Assembly: GCA_017849555.1 (NCBI GenBank)
Contig: JAFIGU010000107.1
Span: 124,001 to 188,000, forward strand
Direction of reading: 5' to 3'
DNA: 64,000 nt
Source of the DNA: Sphingomonas sp.
Lineage (GTDB): Bacteria; Pseudomonadota; Alphaproteobacteria; Sphingomonadales; Sphingomonadaceae
Part shown: positions 1 to 8,610 of the stretch, in pieces
Numbering within the stretch: the first letter of the stretch is position 1
Layout of the letters: each line of letters begins with the position of its first letter
Translations under genes and position numbers: made by a program
Notes under the pieces: generated by a model
Seen by the model: only the letters and a program-made list of their open reading frames with translations
Told to the model about the DNA's origin: nothing
The model's database searches: none

Positions 1-765
1 GCGATCGCCGAGCGGATGCCTTATTCGATCAGCCGTGCGGTGATCGATGCCGCGCACGCAAAAGGCAAGAAGGCCGCCGCGCATATCTTCTATTATGACA
101 ATGCCGTCGAACTGACCCGCGAAGGCATCGACGCATTCATGCATCAGGTCCGCGATCGCGTCGCCGATCCGTCGCTCGCGCGGATGATGAAGACGCGCGG
201 CACGTGGCAGCTGGCCTCGACGTTGAGCCGCGAAGCATCTTTCACCTACCGCCTGCTGCCCTTCGTCGACGATCCTTTCTTTTCCCGCGGCGTATCCCCT
301 GGCACGGTCGCGGCGCTGAAGGCGCCCGAACGGCAGCAGCGCCTGGGCGCCGCACGTGACTTCGCGAAATATCCGGAGGCGCTGCGCAACGCGATGACCA
401 ATTTCGCCACCGAGGCGAAGAATGGCGTGACCTATGGCATGGGCACCGACAGCGGCCCGACCGGCCGGTTCCCCGGTTATTTCGCGCATTGGGAACTGGA
501 ATTGATGGTGAAGGCGGGGATCACCCCGCTCCAGGCGATCACCGCCGCAACGGGAACCAATGCGCGCTTCATCGGCGCCAATCAGGCCGGCACGATAGCG
601 AAAGGCAAATGGGCGGATCTGCTGGTGCTCGATCGTGATCCGGTCGCGGACATTCGCAACACCCGCGCGATCCGCGCCGTCTATATCGCCGGCCGCAAGG
701 TTCCCACGATCTGGGAGACCTGCGTGGGTCGCCCGCTCGACGGCTGCGGCCGGGCGCAGCCATAA
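1..765 (+). CDS. Amidohydrolase family protein (5' partial)
   Basis: The C-terminal 254 residues of a metal-dependent amidohydrolase of the imidazolonepropionase/prolidase-like group. The frame is open from base 1, so the real start lies to the left; the ATG at 16 is internal. Visible family features are the histidine-containing segments AAHIF and FMHQVRD, the metal-binding aspartate in GMGTDSG (about residue 160), and the C-terminal composite-domain strand GTIAKGKWADLLVLDRDP typical of amidohydrolases. The N-terminal HxH metal motif and any signal peptide are outside the window. The stop codon overlaps the start of the MFS transporter gene (TAATG), so the two are translationally coupled. The substrate cannot be told from sequence; it could be a cyclic imide, lactam, or peptide-like compound. 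Confidence 0.85.
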   Translation, partial: AIAERMPYSISRAVIDAAHAKGKKAAAHIFYYDNAVELTREGIDAFMHQVRDRVADPSLARMMKTRGTWQLASTLSREASFTYRLLPFVDDPFFSRGVSPGTVAALKAPERQQRLGAARDFAKYPEALRNAMTNFATEAKNGVTYGMGTDSGPTGRFPGYFAHWELELMVKAGITPLQAITAATGTNARFIGANQAGTIAKGKWADLLVLDRDPVADIRNTRAIRAVYIAGRKVPTIWETCVGRPLDGCGRAQP

Positions 766-2093
766 TGCCCGTCGCCGCGGAAATCATCGACGCCGGCGCC
801 GCCGATCAGCCGCAAACCGCCGTCGCGCGGCCGACGCGCACGCGGCATGTCGTGCTGTGGCTGACCGTGCTGGCGTATCTCATCACTTATATGGACCGGG
901 TGGTGATCTCCACCGCGGCGCCGTCGATCCAGGCGGAATTCGGTTTCTCGCTGGTCACGATGGGGTGGATTTTCGCCGCGTTTCAATTCGCTTATGCGAT
1001 TTTCCAGATCCCCGGCGGATGGCTGGGCGACCGGTTCGGGCCGCGGCGCGCGCTGACCGGGGTGGTATTGTGGTGGTCGGTCTTTACCGCCGCGACCGCC
1101 GCGACCTGGTCCGCCGGCTCGATGATCGTATGCCGCTTTCTGTTCGGGATCGGCGAAGCGGGATCATTCCCGATCGCAACCCGATCGCTGTCGCGCTGGA
1201 TGCTGCCCTCGGAGCGCGGCTGGGCGCAGGGCGTCACCCATGCCGGCGCGCGGCTCGGGGGCGCCGTCACCCCGGTCTTCGTCGCATTGCTGATCGTCGA
1301 TTTCGGCTGGCGCATGCCGTTCCTGCTGTTCGCCGGGGTGGGGGTCGCCTGGGCGTTGCTGTGGTTCTGCTATTATCGGGACAGGCCGCGCGAGCATCCG
1401 CGCACCAATGAAGCGGAATGCGCGATGATCGAGGCGGCGCTCGGTGCCGGTGGCGCGAACGCCAAGGTGCCGTGGCGCCACCTGCTCGGCCAGCCCCAGC
1501 TCTGGCTCCTGTCCGCAATGTATTTCTGCTACGCTTATTGCATCAACATCTTCCTCACCTGGTTCCCGAAATATCTTCACGATGCGCGCGGGTTCGACAT
1601 CGCGGTGATGGGATTGCTGGCCAGCCTGCCGCTGATGGCCGGGGTCGTCGGCGATCTCGCCGGCGGCTGGCTCTCCGACCTGATGGTCAAACGCGGCATG
1701 GGATTGAAGATCGCGCGCCGCGCGGTCGCGGTCTGCGGTTTCTTCGTCGCGGCGGCGGCGATTCCGCTCGCCGCATCGGCCGACGCGCCGCTCACCAGCA
1801 TCGCGTGCTTTTGCGTCGCGCTGTTCGGGCTGGAGGTGACCGTCGGCGTATCCTGGGCGGTGACGCTCGATATCGGCGGCGAATTCGCCGGCTCGGTCTC
1901 GGCGGTGATGAACACCCTCGGCAACCTCGGTGCCGCGATCGCAGCGGCGGTGACCGGCTATATCGTCAGCTTCAGCGGATGGTTTTCGGCATTCCTGGTG
2001 CTCGCCGCTCTATCGCTCGCCGCGGGAGTGCTGTTTTTCTGGATCGACGCCTCGCGGCGGCTTTACGTCGAGCATGACGCGGTGCCGGCATGA
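765..2093 (+). CDS. MFS transporter, ACS (anion:cation symporter) type
   Basis: A 442-residue inner-membrane protein with about twelve hydrophobic segments. The N-terminal half has the ACS-family pattern: ITYMDRVVIS in the first helix, then IPGGWLGDRFGPRRAL, the loop 2-3 signature with the D-R-G-x-R-R core, and FGIGEAGSFP in helix 4. Members of this group import organic anions such as hexuronates, glucarate, phthalate or 4-hydroxyphenylacetate by proton symport. The start overlaps the amidohydrolase stop by one base. The most likely role is uptake of the acid handled by the neighbouring enzymes; the substrate is inferred only from context. Confidence 0.9.
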   Translation: MPVAAEIIDAGAADQPQTAVARPTRTRHVVLWLTVLAYLITYMDRVVISTAAPSIQAEFGFSLVTMGWIFAAFQFAYAIFQIPGGWLGDRFGPRRALTGVVLWWSVFTAATAATWSAGSMIVCRFLFGIGEAGSFPIATRSLSRWMLPSERGWAQGVTHAGARLGGAVTPVFVALLIVDFGWRMPFLLFAGVGVAWALLWFCYYRDRPREHPRTNEAECAMIEAALGAGGANAKVPWRHLLGQPQLWLLSAMYFCYAYCINIFLTWFPKYLHDARGFDIAVMGLLASLPLMAGVVGDLAGGWLSDLMVKRGMGLKIARRAVAVCGFFVAAAAIPLAASADAPLTSIACFCVALFGLEVTVGVSWAVTLDIGGEFAGSVSAVMNTLGNLGAAIAAAVTGYIVSFSGWFSAFLVLAALSLAAGVLFFWIDASRRLYVEHDAVPA

Positions 2094-2163
2094 ACGACGT
2101 TAATATTCGCATTGTGGTGGGAGCGATCACGGTTTTCGCCCCCGTTGCCGAAAGGGAATAGCA

Positions 2164-2565
2164 TTGAATCGTAACGTGATATGGGGCCTGATCGGAGGAG
2201 CGCCGGCGATCGTCGCCGGTGCGGCGGCGCTCGCCGCGCCGCCTGCCGGCAACCCCGTCAAAGGCAAGGCGGTGTTCGCGCGCTGCGCGGTTTGCCACAG
2301 GATCGATCCGGCGGTCGCCGGTGGCATCGGCCCCAACCTTGCCGGCGTTTACGGCCGCCCCGCCGGGCAGCGCGCGGGCTATGTCTATTCCCCGGCGATG
2401 CGCGCGGCGCACATCAAATGGGACGAGGCCACGCTATCGCGGTTTCTGGCCGGACCCGGGAAGATGGTGCCCGGCACCAAGATGATGGCGACGCCGGTCA
2501 CGGACGCGCAGGACCGCGCCGACGTCATTGCATTCCTCAAGACAGTCGGTGGCGGCACCAAGTGA
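2164..2565 (+). CDS. c-type cytochrome (class I, c550/c2-like)
   Basis: A 133-residue secreted monohaem cytochrome c. It has an N-terminal hydrophobic signal segment (residues 1-25, ending AALAAPPAG), a single CAVCH haem-binding motif near residue 41, GPNLAGVYGRPAG after it, and a likely axial methionine in GTKMMATP. Translation starts at TTG: AAAGGGA at 2151-2157 lies six bases upstream, and no ATG is better placed. The end overlaps the start of the alcohol dehydrogenase gene (GTGA). It probably takes electrons from a periplasmic dehydrogenase such as the PQQ enzyme downstream and passes them to the terminal oxidase. Confidence 0.9.
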   Translation: MNRNVIWGLIGGAPAIVAGAAALAAPPAGNPVKGKAVFARCAVCHRIDPAVAGGIGPNLAGVYGRPAGQRAGYVYSPAMRAAHIKWDEATLSRFLAGPGKMVPGTKMMATPVTDAQDRADVIAFLKTVGGGTK

Positions 2566-3797
2566 GCGAGACCCTCTCCATGTTCGGCGCATTGCGGCTG
2601 CCGCGCGATATTCTGTTCGGGCGCAAGCAGCGCGCCGCGCTCGGCTCGGCCACCGCGTCGATCGGGCGGCGCGCGATATTGTGCACCGATCAGCGCCAAT
2701 CCGCCCAGCGCGAATTCGCCGACATGCTCGCCGATCTCGCCGCCCACGGCGTCGAGACGCGGGTGTTCGACGGCACGATTCCCGATCTTCCGATGGAATC
2801 GATCGAGGGCTGCGTCGCCGCGGCACGCGATTTCGCGCCGGACGTGGTGATCGGCGTCGGCGGCGGCAGCTCGATCGATCTGGCGAAGGTCGCCGCGATG
2901 CTCCTCACGCATGGCGGCAATGTCGAGGATTATTACGGCGAGTTCGCGGTTCCCGGGCCGGTCGTTCCGCTGATCGCGCTGCCCACTACCGCGGGCACCG
3001 GCTCCGAAGTGACGCCGGTTGCGGTGATTACCGACGAGCAGCGCGGAACCAAGATCGGCATCGCCAGCCCCTATCTCATTCCGCAGGTCGCGATCTGCGA
3101 TCCGGAGCTGACCGTCACCTGCCCGCCGGCGCTTACCGCCTTTTCGGGCGCCGATGCGCTGACCCATGCGGTCGAGGCGTTCACCACATTGGCGCGTCCG
3201 TCCGATCCGATGCTGACCCAGGAGCATGTGTTCGTCGGCAAGAACATCTTGTCGGACCATTTTGCGAAGCTGGCGATCGTCAACCTGTTCACCTACCTCG
3301 AACGCGCGTTCCGAAATGGTAGCGATATCGAGGCGCGCGAAGGGGTGATGCTCGCCGCGCTCGCCGCCGGTTGCGCCTTCGGCACGGCGGGGACGGCGGC
3401 GGCGCATGCGCTGCAATATCCCGTGGGCAATCTGACGCATACCGCGCACGGCCTGGGGGTCGCGACGCTGCTGCCGTTCGTGATGCAATATAACCGCCCG
3501 GCGTGCGCCAACGCGCTGGCCGAACTGGCGGACGCCATCGGCGTGGGCGACGGGCCTGCCGAGGCGCGCGCGCAGGCGTTCATCGATGCGGTGAGCGATT
3601 TGCTTGCGCGGATCGACATTCCCGCCTCGCTGGCGGCGCTGGGGCTCGCCGCCGATCAGCAGGATTATGTCGCGCGTCATTCGCTGGATGCCGCGCGGCT
3701 CATCAAGAACAACCCGCGTCCGCTCGACCTCGCGGCGATGCAATCGATCACGCGCGCCGCCTTCACCGGCGACCGCGCGTCCCTTTCCGCCCTATAA
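2562..3797 (+). CDS. Iron-containing alcohol dehydrogenase
   Basis: About 411 residues, group III (iron-activated) NAD(P)-dependent alcohol dehydrogenase, cytoplasmic. The dinucleotide-binding GVGGGSSIDLAK segment and LPTTAGTGSEVT are present. All expected metal ligands are visible: Asp and His in FSGADALTHAVEAF, His in AAAHALQYPVG and His in HTAHGLG. The open frame extends far upstream through the cytochrome gene, but homology begins at SETLSMFGALRLP. GTG at 2562, overlapping the cytochrome stop, is the coupled start; ATG at 2580 is the alternative. It is followed 21 bp later by aldehyde dehydrogenase, so the pair would convert an alcohol to an acid, or reduce an aldehyde. Confidence 0.9.
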   Translation: MSETLSMFGALRLPRDILFGRKQRAALGSATASIGRRAILCTDQRQSAQREFADMLADLAAHGVETRVFDGTIPDLPMESIEGCVAAARDFAPDVVIGVGGGSSIDLAKVAAMLLTHGGNVEDYYGEFAVPGPVVPLIALPTTAGTGSEVTPVAVITDEQRGTKIGIASPYLIPQVAICDPELTVTCPPALTAFSGADALTHAVEAFTTLARPSDPMLTQEHVFVGKNILSDHFAKLAIVNLFTYLERAFRNGSDIEAREGVMLAALAAGCAFGTAGTAAAHALQYPVGNLTHTAHGLGVATLLPFVMQYNRPACANALAELADAIGVGDGPAEARAQAFIDAVSDLLARIDIPASLAALGLAADQQDYVARHSLDAARLIKNNPRPLDLAAMQSITRAAFTGDRASLSAL

Positions 3798-3818
3798 GCT
3801 TCGGAAAATCCTCGTCAC

Positions 3819-5297
3819 ATGACCAGCCGATACGCGCCGCCGACCACGGGCACAGCCGCTCCCTTCGCGATCCCCACCGGTCTCCTGATCGGCGACGCGT
3901 GGATCGATCCCGCGGGGGGAAAAAGGATCGAGATCATCAATCCAGCGACGGGCGACATGCTGACATCCGTTGCCGACGGCGACGTCGGCGACGGGATCGC
4001 GGCGGTCGATGCGGCGGCCGCGGCGGCGGCCGATTGGGCCGCGACCGCGCCGCGCAAGCGCGCCGATATCCTCATGGCCTGTTTCCACGCCATGATGGCG
4101 CAGCAGGAGTGGCTGGCGCAGATCATCTCGCTCGAGAACGGCAAGGCGCTCGGCGATGCGCGGGGCGAGGTGGCTTATGCCGCCGAATTCTTCCGCTGGT
4201 ATGCCGAGGAAGCCGTCCGCATCAACGGCGAGGTCGCGATCGCGCCGTCGGGCGCCAATCGCATTCTGGTGCAATATCAGCCGATCGGCGTCGCGCTGCT
4301 CATCACGCCGTGGAACTTCCCCGCGGCGATGGCGACCCGCAAGATCGCGCCGGCGCTCGCCGCCGGGTGCACCTGCATCCTGAAGCCTGCCGAGGAAACC
4401 CCGCTCACCGCGATGGCGGTGGCCGAGATCATGCGGCGCGCCGGCGTTCCCGCCGGGGTCGTCAACCTCATCAACGCGAGCGATCCGGGGCCGGTGTGCA
4501 GCGCGATCCTGCACGATCCGCGCGTGCGCAAGCTTTCGTTCACCGGGTCGACCGAGGTCGGCCGCATCCTGCTCCGCGAAGCCGCCGACACGGTGATCAG
4601 CTCGTCGATGGAGCTGGGCGGCAATGCGCCGTTCATCATCCTGGACGATGCCGATCTCGACGCCGCGATCGACGGCGCGATGGTCGCCAAGATGCGCAAC
4701 GCGGGCGAGGCCTGCACCGCCGCCAACCGCTTCTACGTCCAGCGCGGGATCCACGACCGGTTCGTCGAGCGGCTGGTCGAGCGGATGGGGGCGCTCGCCG
4801 TCGGGCCGGGCATCGACGCCGCGACCCAATGCGGGGCGATGATCAACCGGCAGTCGATCGAGAAGATCGATCGGCTGGTCGCGGATGCCGTCCAGCGCGG
4901 CGCGCAGGTCCGGCTCGGTGGCAAGGCGCTGGCGGGCGCGGGCTTCTTCTATCCTCCTTCGGTGCTCGCCAATGTCCGGCAGGGGTCCGCGATCCTCGAC
5001 GAGGAGGTGTTCGGCCCCGTCGCGGCGGTCCTCCCGTTCGATGATGCGGAAGAGGCGATCCGCCTCGCCAATGCGACCGAATATGGCCTCGCCGCTTATG
5101 TCTATTCGGCCGACCTCAAGCGCGCATTGAACATCGCGGAGCGCATCGAATGCGGGATGATCGCGATCAACCGCGGCCTGGTCTCGGATGCGGCGGCGCC
5201 GTTCGGCGGCGTCAAGCAGAGCGGGCTCGGACGAGAGGGCGCGCACCACGGCCTGCTCGAATATTGCGAGGCCAAATATATCGCGGTCGACTGGTAA
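3819..5297 (+). CDS. NAD(P)-dependent aldehyde dehydrogenase (succinate-semialdehyde type)
   Basis: A 492-residue aldehyde dehydrogenase superfamily member. It shows the nucleotide-binding ITPWNFPAAM motif, the catalytic glutamate in SMELGGNAP and the catalytic cysteine in NAGEACTAANRFYV. The C-terminal block AAPFGGVKQSGLGREG is most like the GabD/succinate-semialdehyde dehydrogenase branch. The length is normal. It lies 21 bp after the iron alcohol dehydrogenase and just before a PQQ dehydrogenase, which implies aldehyde oxidation to an acid in the same pathway. Since a benzoylformate decarboxylase lies elsewhere in the window (42.4 kb), benzaldehyde-type substrates are possible but not shown. 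Confidence 0.92.
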   Translation: MTSRYAPPTTGTAAPFAIPTGLLIGDAWIDPAGGKRIEIINPATGDMLTSVADGDVGDGIAAVDAAAAAAADWAATAPRKRADILMACFHAMMAQQEWLAQIISLENGKALGDARGEVAYAAEFFRWYAEEAVRINGEVAIAPSGANRILVQYQPIGVALLITPWNFPAAMATRKIAPALAAGCTCILKPAEETPLTAMAVAEIMRRAGVPAGVVNLINASDPGPVCSAILHDPRVRKLSFTGSTEVGRILLREAADTVISSSMELGGNAPFIILDDADLDAAIDGAMVAKMRNAGEACTAANRFYVQRGIHDRFVERLVERMGALAVGPGIDAATQCGAMINRQSIEKIDRLVADAVQRGAQVRLGGKALAGAGFFYPPSVLANVRQGSAILDEEVFGPVAAVLPFDDAEEAIRLANATEYGLAAYVYSADLKRALNIAERIECGMIAINRGLVSDAAAPFGGVKQSGLGREGAHHGLLEYCEAKYIAVDW

Positions 5298-5332
5298 CCG
5301 GCGCGGAAATGGAAAGGGAACCCAAAAGCGCG

Positions 5333-7417
5333 ATGTTCGAGATTTCCCGACGCAGGATGCTGGGCGAGACGGCGGCGATGGTCGCGCTGGCGGGCGCTGG
5401 CCCGTTCAAGGCATTTGCCGCGACCGCGCCGGGCGCATCGTCGCTGCCGGATACCGAATGGCGCCATTATGCCGCCGATCAGGCGAGCACGCGCTATTCT
5501 CCGCTCGACCAGATCAATGCGGACAATTTCTCCGATCTCGAAATCGCGTGGAGCTTCAAGACCGACGCGCTCGGCGCGCGGAAGGAATATCAGTTCGAAG
5601 CGACGCCGCTGCTCGTCAAGGGCCGGCTGTATCTCGCCGCCGGCTCGCGCCGCGACTGCATCGCGCTCGACGCCGCGTCGGGCGAGCTTTTGTGGATGCA
5701 TCGGCTGGACGAGGGGCAACGCGCGCTGAACTCGCCGCGCCAATTATCGGGGCACGGCGTATCCTATTGGACGGACGGGACGAAGGAGCGCATTCTCTAT
5801 GTCACGACCGGATATCGCCTCGTCTCGCTCGATGCGGCGACCGGTATTCCCGATCCCGACTTCGGCACCAACGGCATCGTCGATCTGAAGCTCGATTTCG
5901 ATCAGCAGCTCGATCCCGATACCGCCGACGTCGGGCTCCACGCGACCCCGCTCATCGCGCGCGATACCGTGGTGGTCGGCGCCGCCCATGCCGCCGGGGA
6001 CGTTCCCGCGGTCCGCCGCAATGTGAAGGGTTATGTCCGCGGGTTCGACGTTCGCACGGGCAAGCGCAAATGGATCTTCCATACCATCCCGCGCAAAGGC
6101 GAGTTCGGCTACGACAGCTGGCTGAACGGCGACGCCGACGAGGCGGGCAATGGCGGCGTCTGGGCCGAAATGTCCGCCGATGAGGAACTGGGCCTGGTCT
6201 ATGTCCCCGTCGAACTGCCGACGGGCGACGAAATGGGCATGTTCCGCCGCGGCAATGCGCTGTTCGGCGAGACGCTGGTCGCGCTCGACATCGAGACGGG
6301 CAAGCGGCGCTGGCATTATCAGCTGGTCCATCACGGACTATGGGATCGCGATATACCCTGCGCCCCAATCCTGTGCGACATCCCCGTCGACGGAAAGCTC
6401 GTCAAGGCGCTCGCCCAGCCGACCAAGCAGGCCTTCCTCTATGTCCTCAACCGCGAGACCGGCAAGCCGATCTGGCCGATCGTCGAACGCAAGGTCGAGG
6501 CGGGCGACGTGCCGGGCGAATGGTATGCGCCGACCCAGCCGTTTCCGACCAAGCCGCCGGCTTATGACGTGCAGGGCGTGACGATCGACGATCTGATCGA
6601 TTTCACCCCGGCGCTGCGCGCCAAGGCGGTCGAGCTGGTGAAGAATTACAAGATCGGTCCCCTCTACACGCCACCCGTGGTCAGCAAGCCGGGCCGGTGG
6701 GGCACGATCATCTCGCCCGGCATCCAGGGCGGCACCAACTGGCCGGGCGGCTGCTACGATCCCGAAACCCACACCGTCTTCGTTTATTCCAAGAACCAGC
6801 CCGGGGTGATCGGCATTATTCCCAACACCAATATGACGGTGTCGCAATTCCCGCAGGTTCACGGCATCTCGGGCGAGGAACCGCGCCCGCAGGTGGCGAT
6901 GGGGTCCGAGACCAACGGGGCGCCGCCGCCCCGCCGTCCCGCCCCGGCGCCCGCCGCCGCCGCGGGTCCCCCGCCCGGCTTTCTCGCGGTCGACGGATTG
7001 CCGCTCCTCAAGCCGCCTTATGGCCGCATCACGGCGATCGATCTCACGAAAGGCGATCTCAAATGGCAGATCGCGCACGGCGAGACCCCCGATAACGTGC
7101 GCAACCATCCCGCGCTGAAAGGGCTCAAGATCCCGCGTACCGGTCGTCCGGGCAATCTCGGGCCGCTCGTCACCAAGACATTGGTGATCTGTGGCGAGGC
7201 GGGGTTTTACACCAACGAATATGGCGTGCGCGGCGCGATGCTGCGCGCCTATGACAAAGCGACCGGCGAGGAAAAGGGCGCCGTCTATATGCCGGCGCCG
7301 CAAAGCGGGTCACCGATGACCTACCGCCTGCGCGGCAAGCAATATATCGTCGTCGCGATCGGCGGCGGGAATTACAGCGCGGAGCTCGTCGCCTTCCGCC
7401 TTCCTGGAGCAGCGTGA
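5333..7417 (+). CDS. PQQ-dependent (quinoprotein) dehydrogenase, Tat-exported
   Basis: About 694 residues. The mature part is an eight-bladed PQQ beta-propeller of the alcohol/glucose dehydrogenase superfamily: WRHYAADQASTRYSPLDQIN at the N-terminus, repeated blades such as IALDAASGELLW and VALDIETGKRRW, and a C-terminal GSPMTYRLRGKQYIVV. The leader SRRRMLGETAAMVALAGAG is a twin-arginine signal, indicating folding before export to the periplasm. ATG 5333 places this signal at the N-terminus; ATG 5309 is also possible. A Pro/Ala-rich insert near residues 525-545 separates two blades. No cytochrome domain is fused; the acceptor is probably the cytochrome c encoded by the next gene, whose ATG overlaps this stop. 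The substrate is unknown. Confidence 0.88.
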   Translation: MFEISRRRMLGETAAMVALAGAGPFKAFAATAPGASSLPDTEWRHYAADQASTRYSPLDQINADNFSDLEIAWSFKTDALGARKEYQFEATPLLVKGRLYLAAGSRRDCIALDAASGELLWMHRLDEGQRALNSPRQLSGHGVSYWTDGTKERILYVTTGYRLVSLDAATGIPDPDFGTNGIVDLKLDFDQQLDPDTADVGLHATPLIARDTVVVGAAHAAGDVPAVRRNVKGYVRGFDVRTGKRKWIFHTIPRKGEFGYDSWLNGDADEAGNGGVWAEMSADEELGLVYVPVELPTGDEMGMFRRGNALFGETLVALDIETGKRRWHYQLVHHGLWDRDIPCAPILCDIPVDGKLVKALAQPTKQAFLYVLNRETGKPIWPIVERKVEAGDVPGEWYAPTQPFPTKPPAYDVQGVTIDDLIDFTPALRAKAVELVKNYKIGPLYTPPVVSKPGRWGTIISPGIQGGTNWPGGCYDPETHTVFVYSKNQPGVIGIIPNTNMTVSQFPQVHGISGEEPRPQVAMGSETNGAPPPRRPAPAPAAAAGPPPGFLAVDGLPLLKPPYGRITAIDLTKGDLKWQIAHGETPDNVRNHPALKGLKIPRTGRPGNLGPLVTKTLVICGEAGFYTNEYGVRGAMLRAYDKATGEEKGAVYMPAPQSGSPMTYRLRGKQYIVVAIGGGNYSAELVAFRLPGAA

Positions 7418-7869
7418 TGACATTTTCCAAACCCCAGCGCCCGACCTTCATCCTCGCCGCAGCAGCCGTCATCCTGGGCGGATCGGTGGTCGCCCGCGCG
7501 CAATCGCCGGGCAGCACGGTGTGGAGCGGCGTCTATACCGACGAGCAGGCGGATCGCGGCAAGGCGGCTTATGCCGCCAATTGCGCATCCTGCCACGGTG
7601 ACACCCTCGCGGGAATCGACGTCGCGCCGCCGCTGACCGGCGCCGGCTTCCTCAACAACTGGAACGGCACCTCCGCCGGCGACCTTTTCAACCGCATCAA
7701 GACGACGATGCCGCTCAACGCACCGGCCACGCTCAGCGGGCGCACCGTCGCGGATATCGAGGCGTTCATCTTCAAGGCCAATGGTTTTCCCGCCGGTCAG
7801 GTCGCGCTGCCGCCAGCGCCGCCGATGATGGCGAATATGAAGATCGTCTCGCAGAAACCCGCAAACTGA
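7417..7869 (+). CDS. c-type cytochrome, partner of PQQ dehydrogenase
   Basis: A 150-residue exported cytochrome c. The signal peptide runs to about residue 30 (VVARAQS). One CASCH haem motif follows the helix EQADRGKAAYAANC, and TTMPLNAPATLS supplies the probable axial methionine. The gene starts within the stop of the PQQ dehydrogenase (TGATG), so both proteins are made together. Cytochrome c genes placed this way serve as electron acceptors for quinoprotein dehydrogenases in the periplasm. The C-terminal tail after residue 120 is Pro/Ala-rich and probably disordered. Confidence 0.9.
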   Translation: MTFSKPQRPTFILAAAAVILGGSVVARAQSPGSTVWSGVYTDEQADRGKAAYAANCASCHGDTLAGIDVAPPLTGAGFLNNWNGTSAGDLFNRIKTTMPLNAPATLSGRTVADIEAFIFKANGFPAGQVALPPAPPMMANMKIVSQKPAN

Positions 7870-7930
7870 CCGGCGAGACGGCGCACGGCGATATTCAAGC
7901 CGCGGCCGGCGAACGCTCGAAGACCGGCCG

Positions 7931-8509
7931 TCAGCCGTTGCCGGCGGCCGGTTCGATCGCGACCTGTTCGAACAGTCCTTCGTAGCGGCAAACGATCCCG
8001 TCGCGATCGACGTCGAGCATCGCTTCAAAACCGGCGAAAAGGCCGAGATCGCGATATCGCACGCGCCCCGCCGCGATCTGATCATAAGCTTGCCGGGACC
8101 GGGTGACCTCGAGCGTGGCGCCGTCGATATAGACGATATCCAGCGTGATCGTGTCGCTCGACCCCTTGAGAAGCCGGCGCACCGGCAGGGTATTGCAGAA
8201 GGGCGTCACGGACAGATCGGGCTCCTCCGCGCCAATCAGATCGGCGCGTACAATACCGTCCACGAGCCAATCTTCTCCCGACCGTTCAAGATGCACGGCC
8301 TTCGCGCCGCCTGCTCCTGAGCGGGAGACCGTGACGGCTTGCGCGCTCCAATCGGCATCGAGAGACCAAAGATGGTCGATCTGGAACCCGCCATCCTCGG
8401 TCGCGATCACCGTCCCCGCGATGTGGACTTGCTCGTCGCGTTCGACAATGGAGAGGCGCTCCACGCCGTCGAGATCCAGGCGGCGCCAGAAAATAACGCG
8501 ATTATCCAT
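7931..8509 (-). CDS. Putative glycolipid-binding domain protein
   Basis: A 192-residue protein without signal peptide or membrane segments. It resembles the putative glycolipid-binding family (Pfam Glycolipid_bind, former DUF1089): it begins with a short strand around VIFWRRLDLDGVERLSI, continues through IAGTVIATEDGGFQIDHLWSLD and WLVDGIVRADLIGAEEPDLS, and holds the conserved segment VTPFCNTLPVRRLL about two thirds along. The family's biochemical role is not firmly established. It lies downstream of the phospholipase and TonB receptor genes on the same strand, about 100 bp from the former, so it may be part of the same unit. Its 3' end faces the cytochrome gene. Confidence 0.75.
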   Translation of the reverse strand: MDNRVIFWRRLDLDGVERLSIVERDEQVHIAGTVIATEDGGFQIDHLWSLDADWSAQAVTVSRSGAGGAKAVHLERSGEDWLVDGIVRADLIGAEEPDLSVTPFCNTLPVRRLLKGSSDTITLDIVYIDGATLEVTRSRQAYDQIAAGRVRYRDLGLFAGFEAMLDVDRDGIVCRYEGLFEQVAIEPAAGNG

Positions 8510-8610
8510 ACGATCGGGGACCCGTTCGGATGACGACGCTCAGGTCGTACACCGAATCATTGCCGCATGACGAGAGCCGCGCGCGCTACCATGCGATCGG
8601 ATCGCGCCGC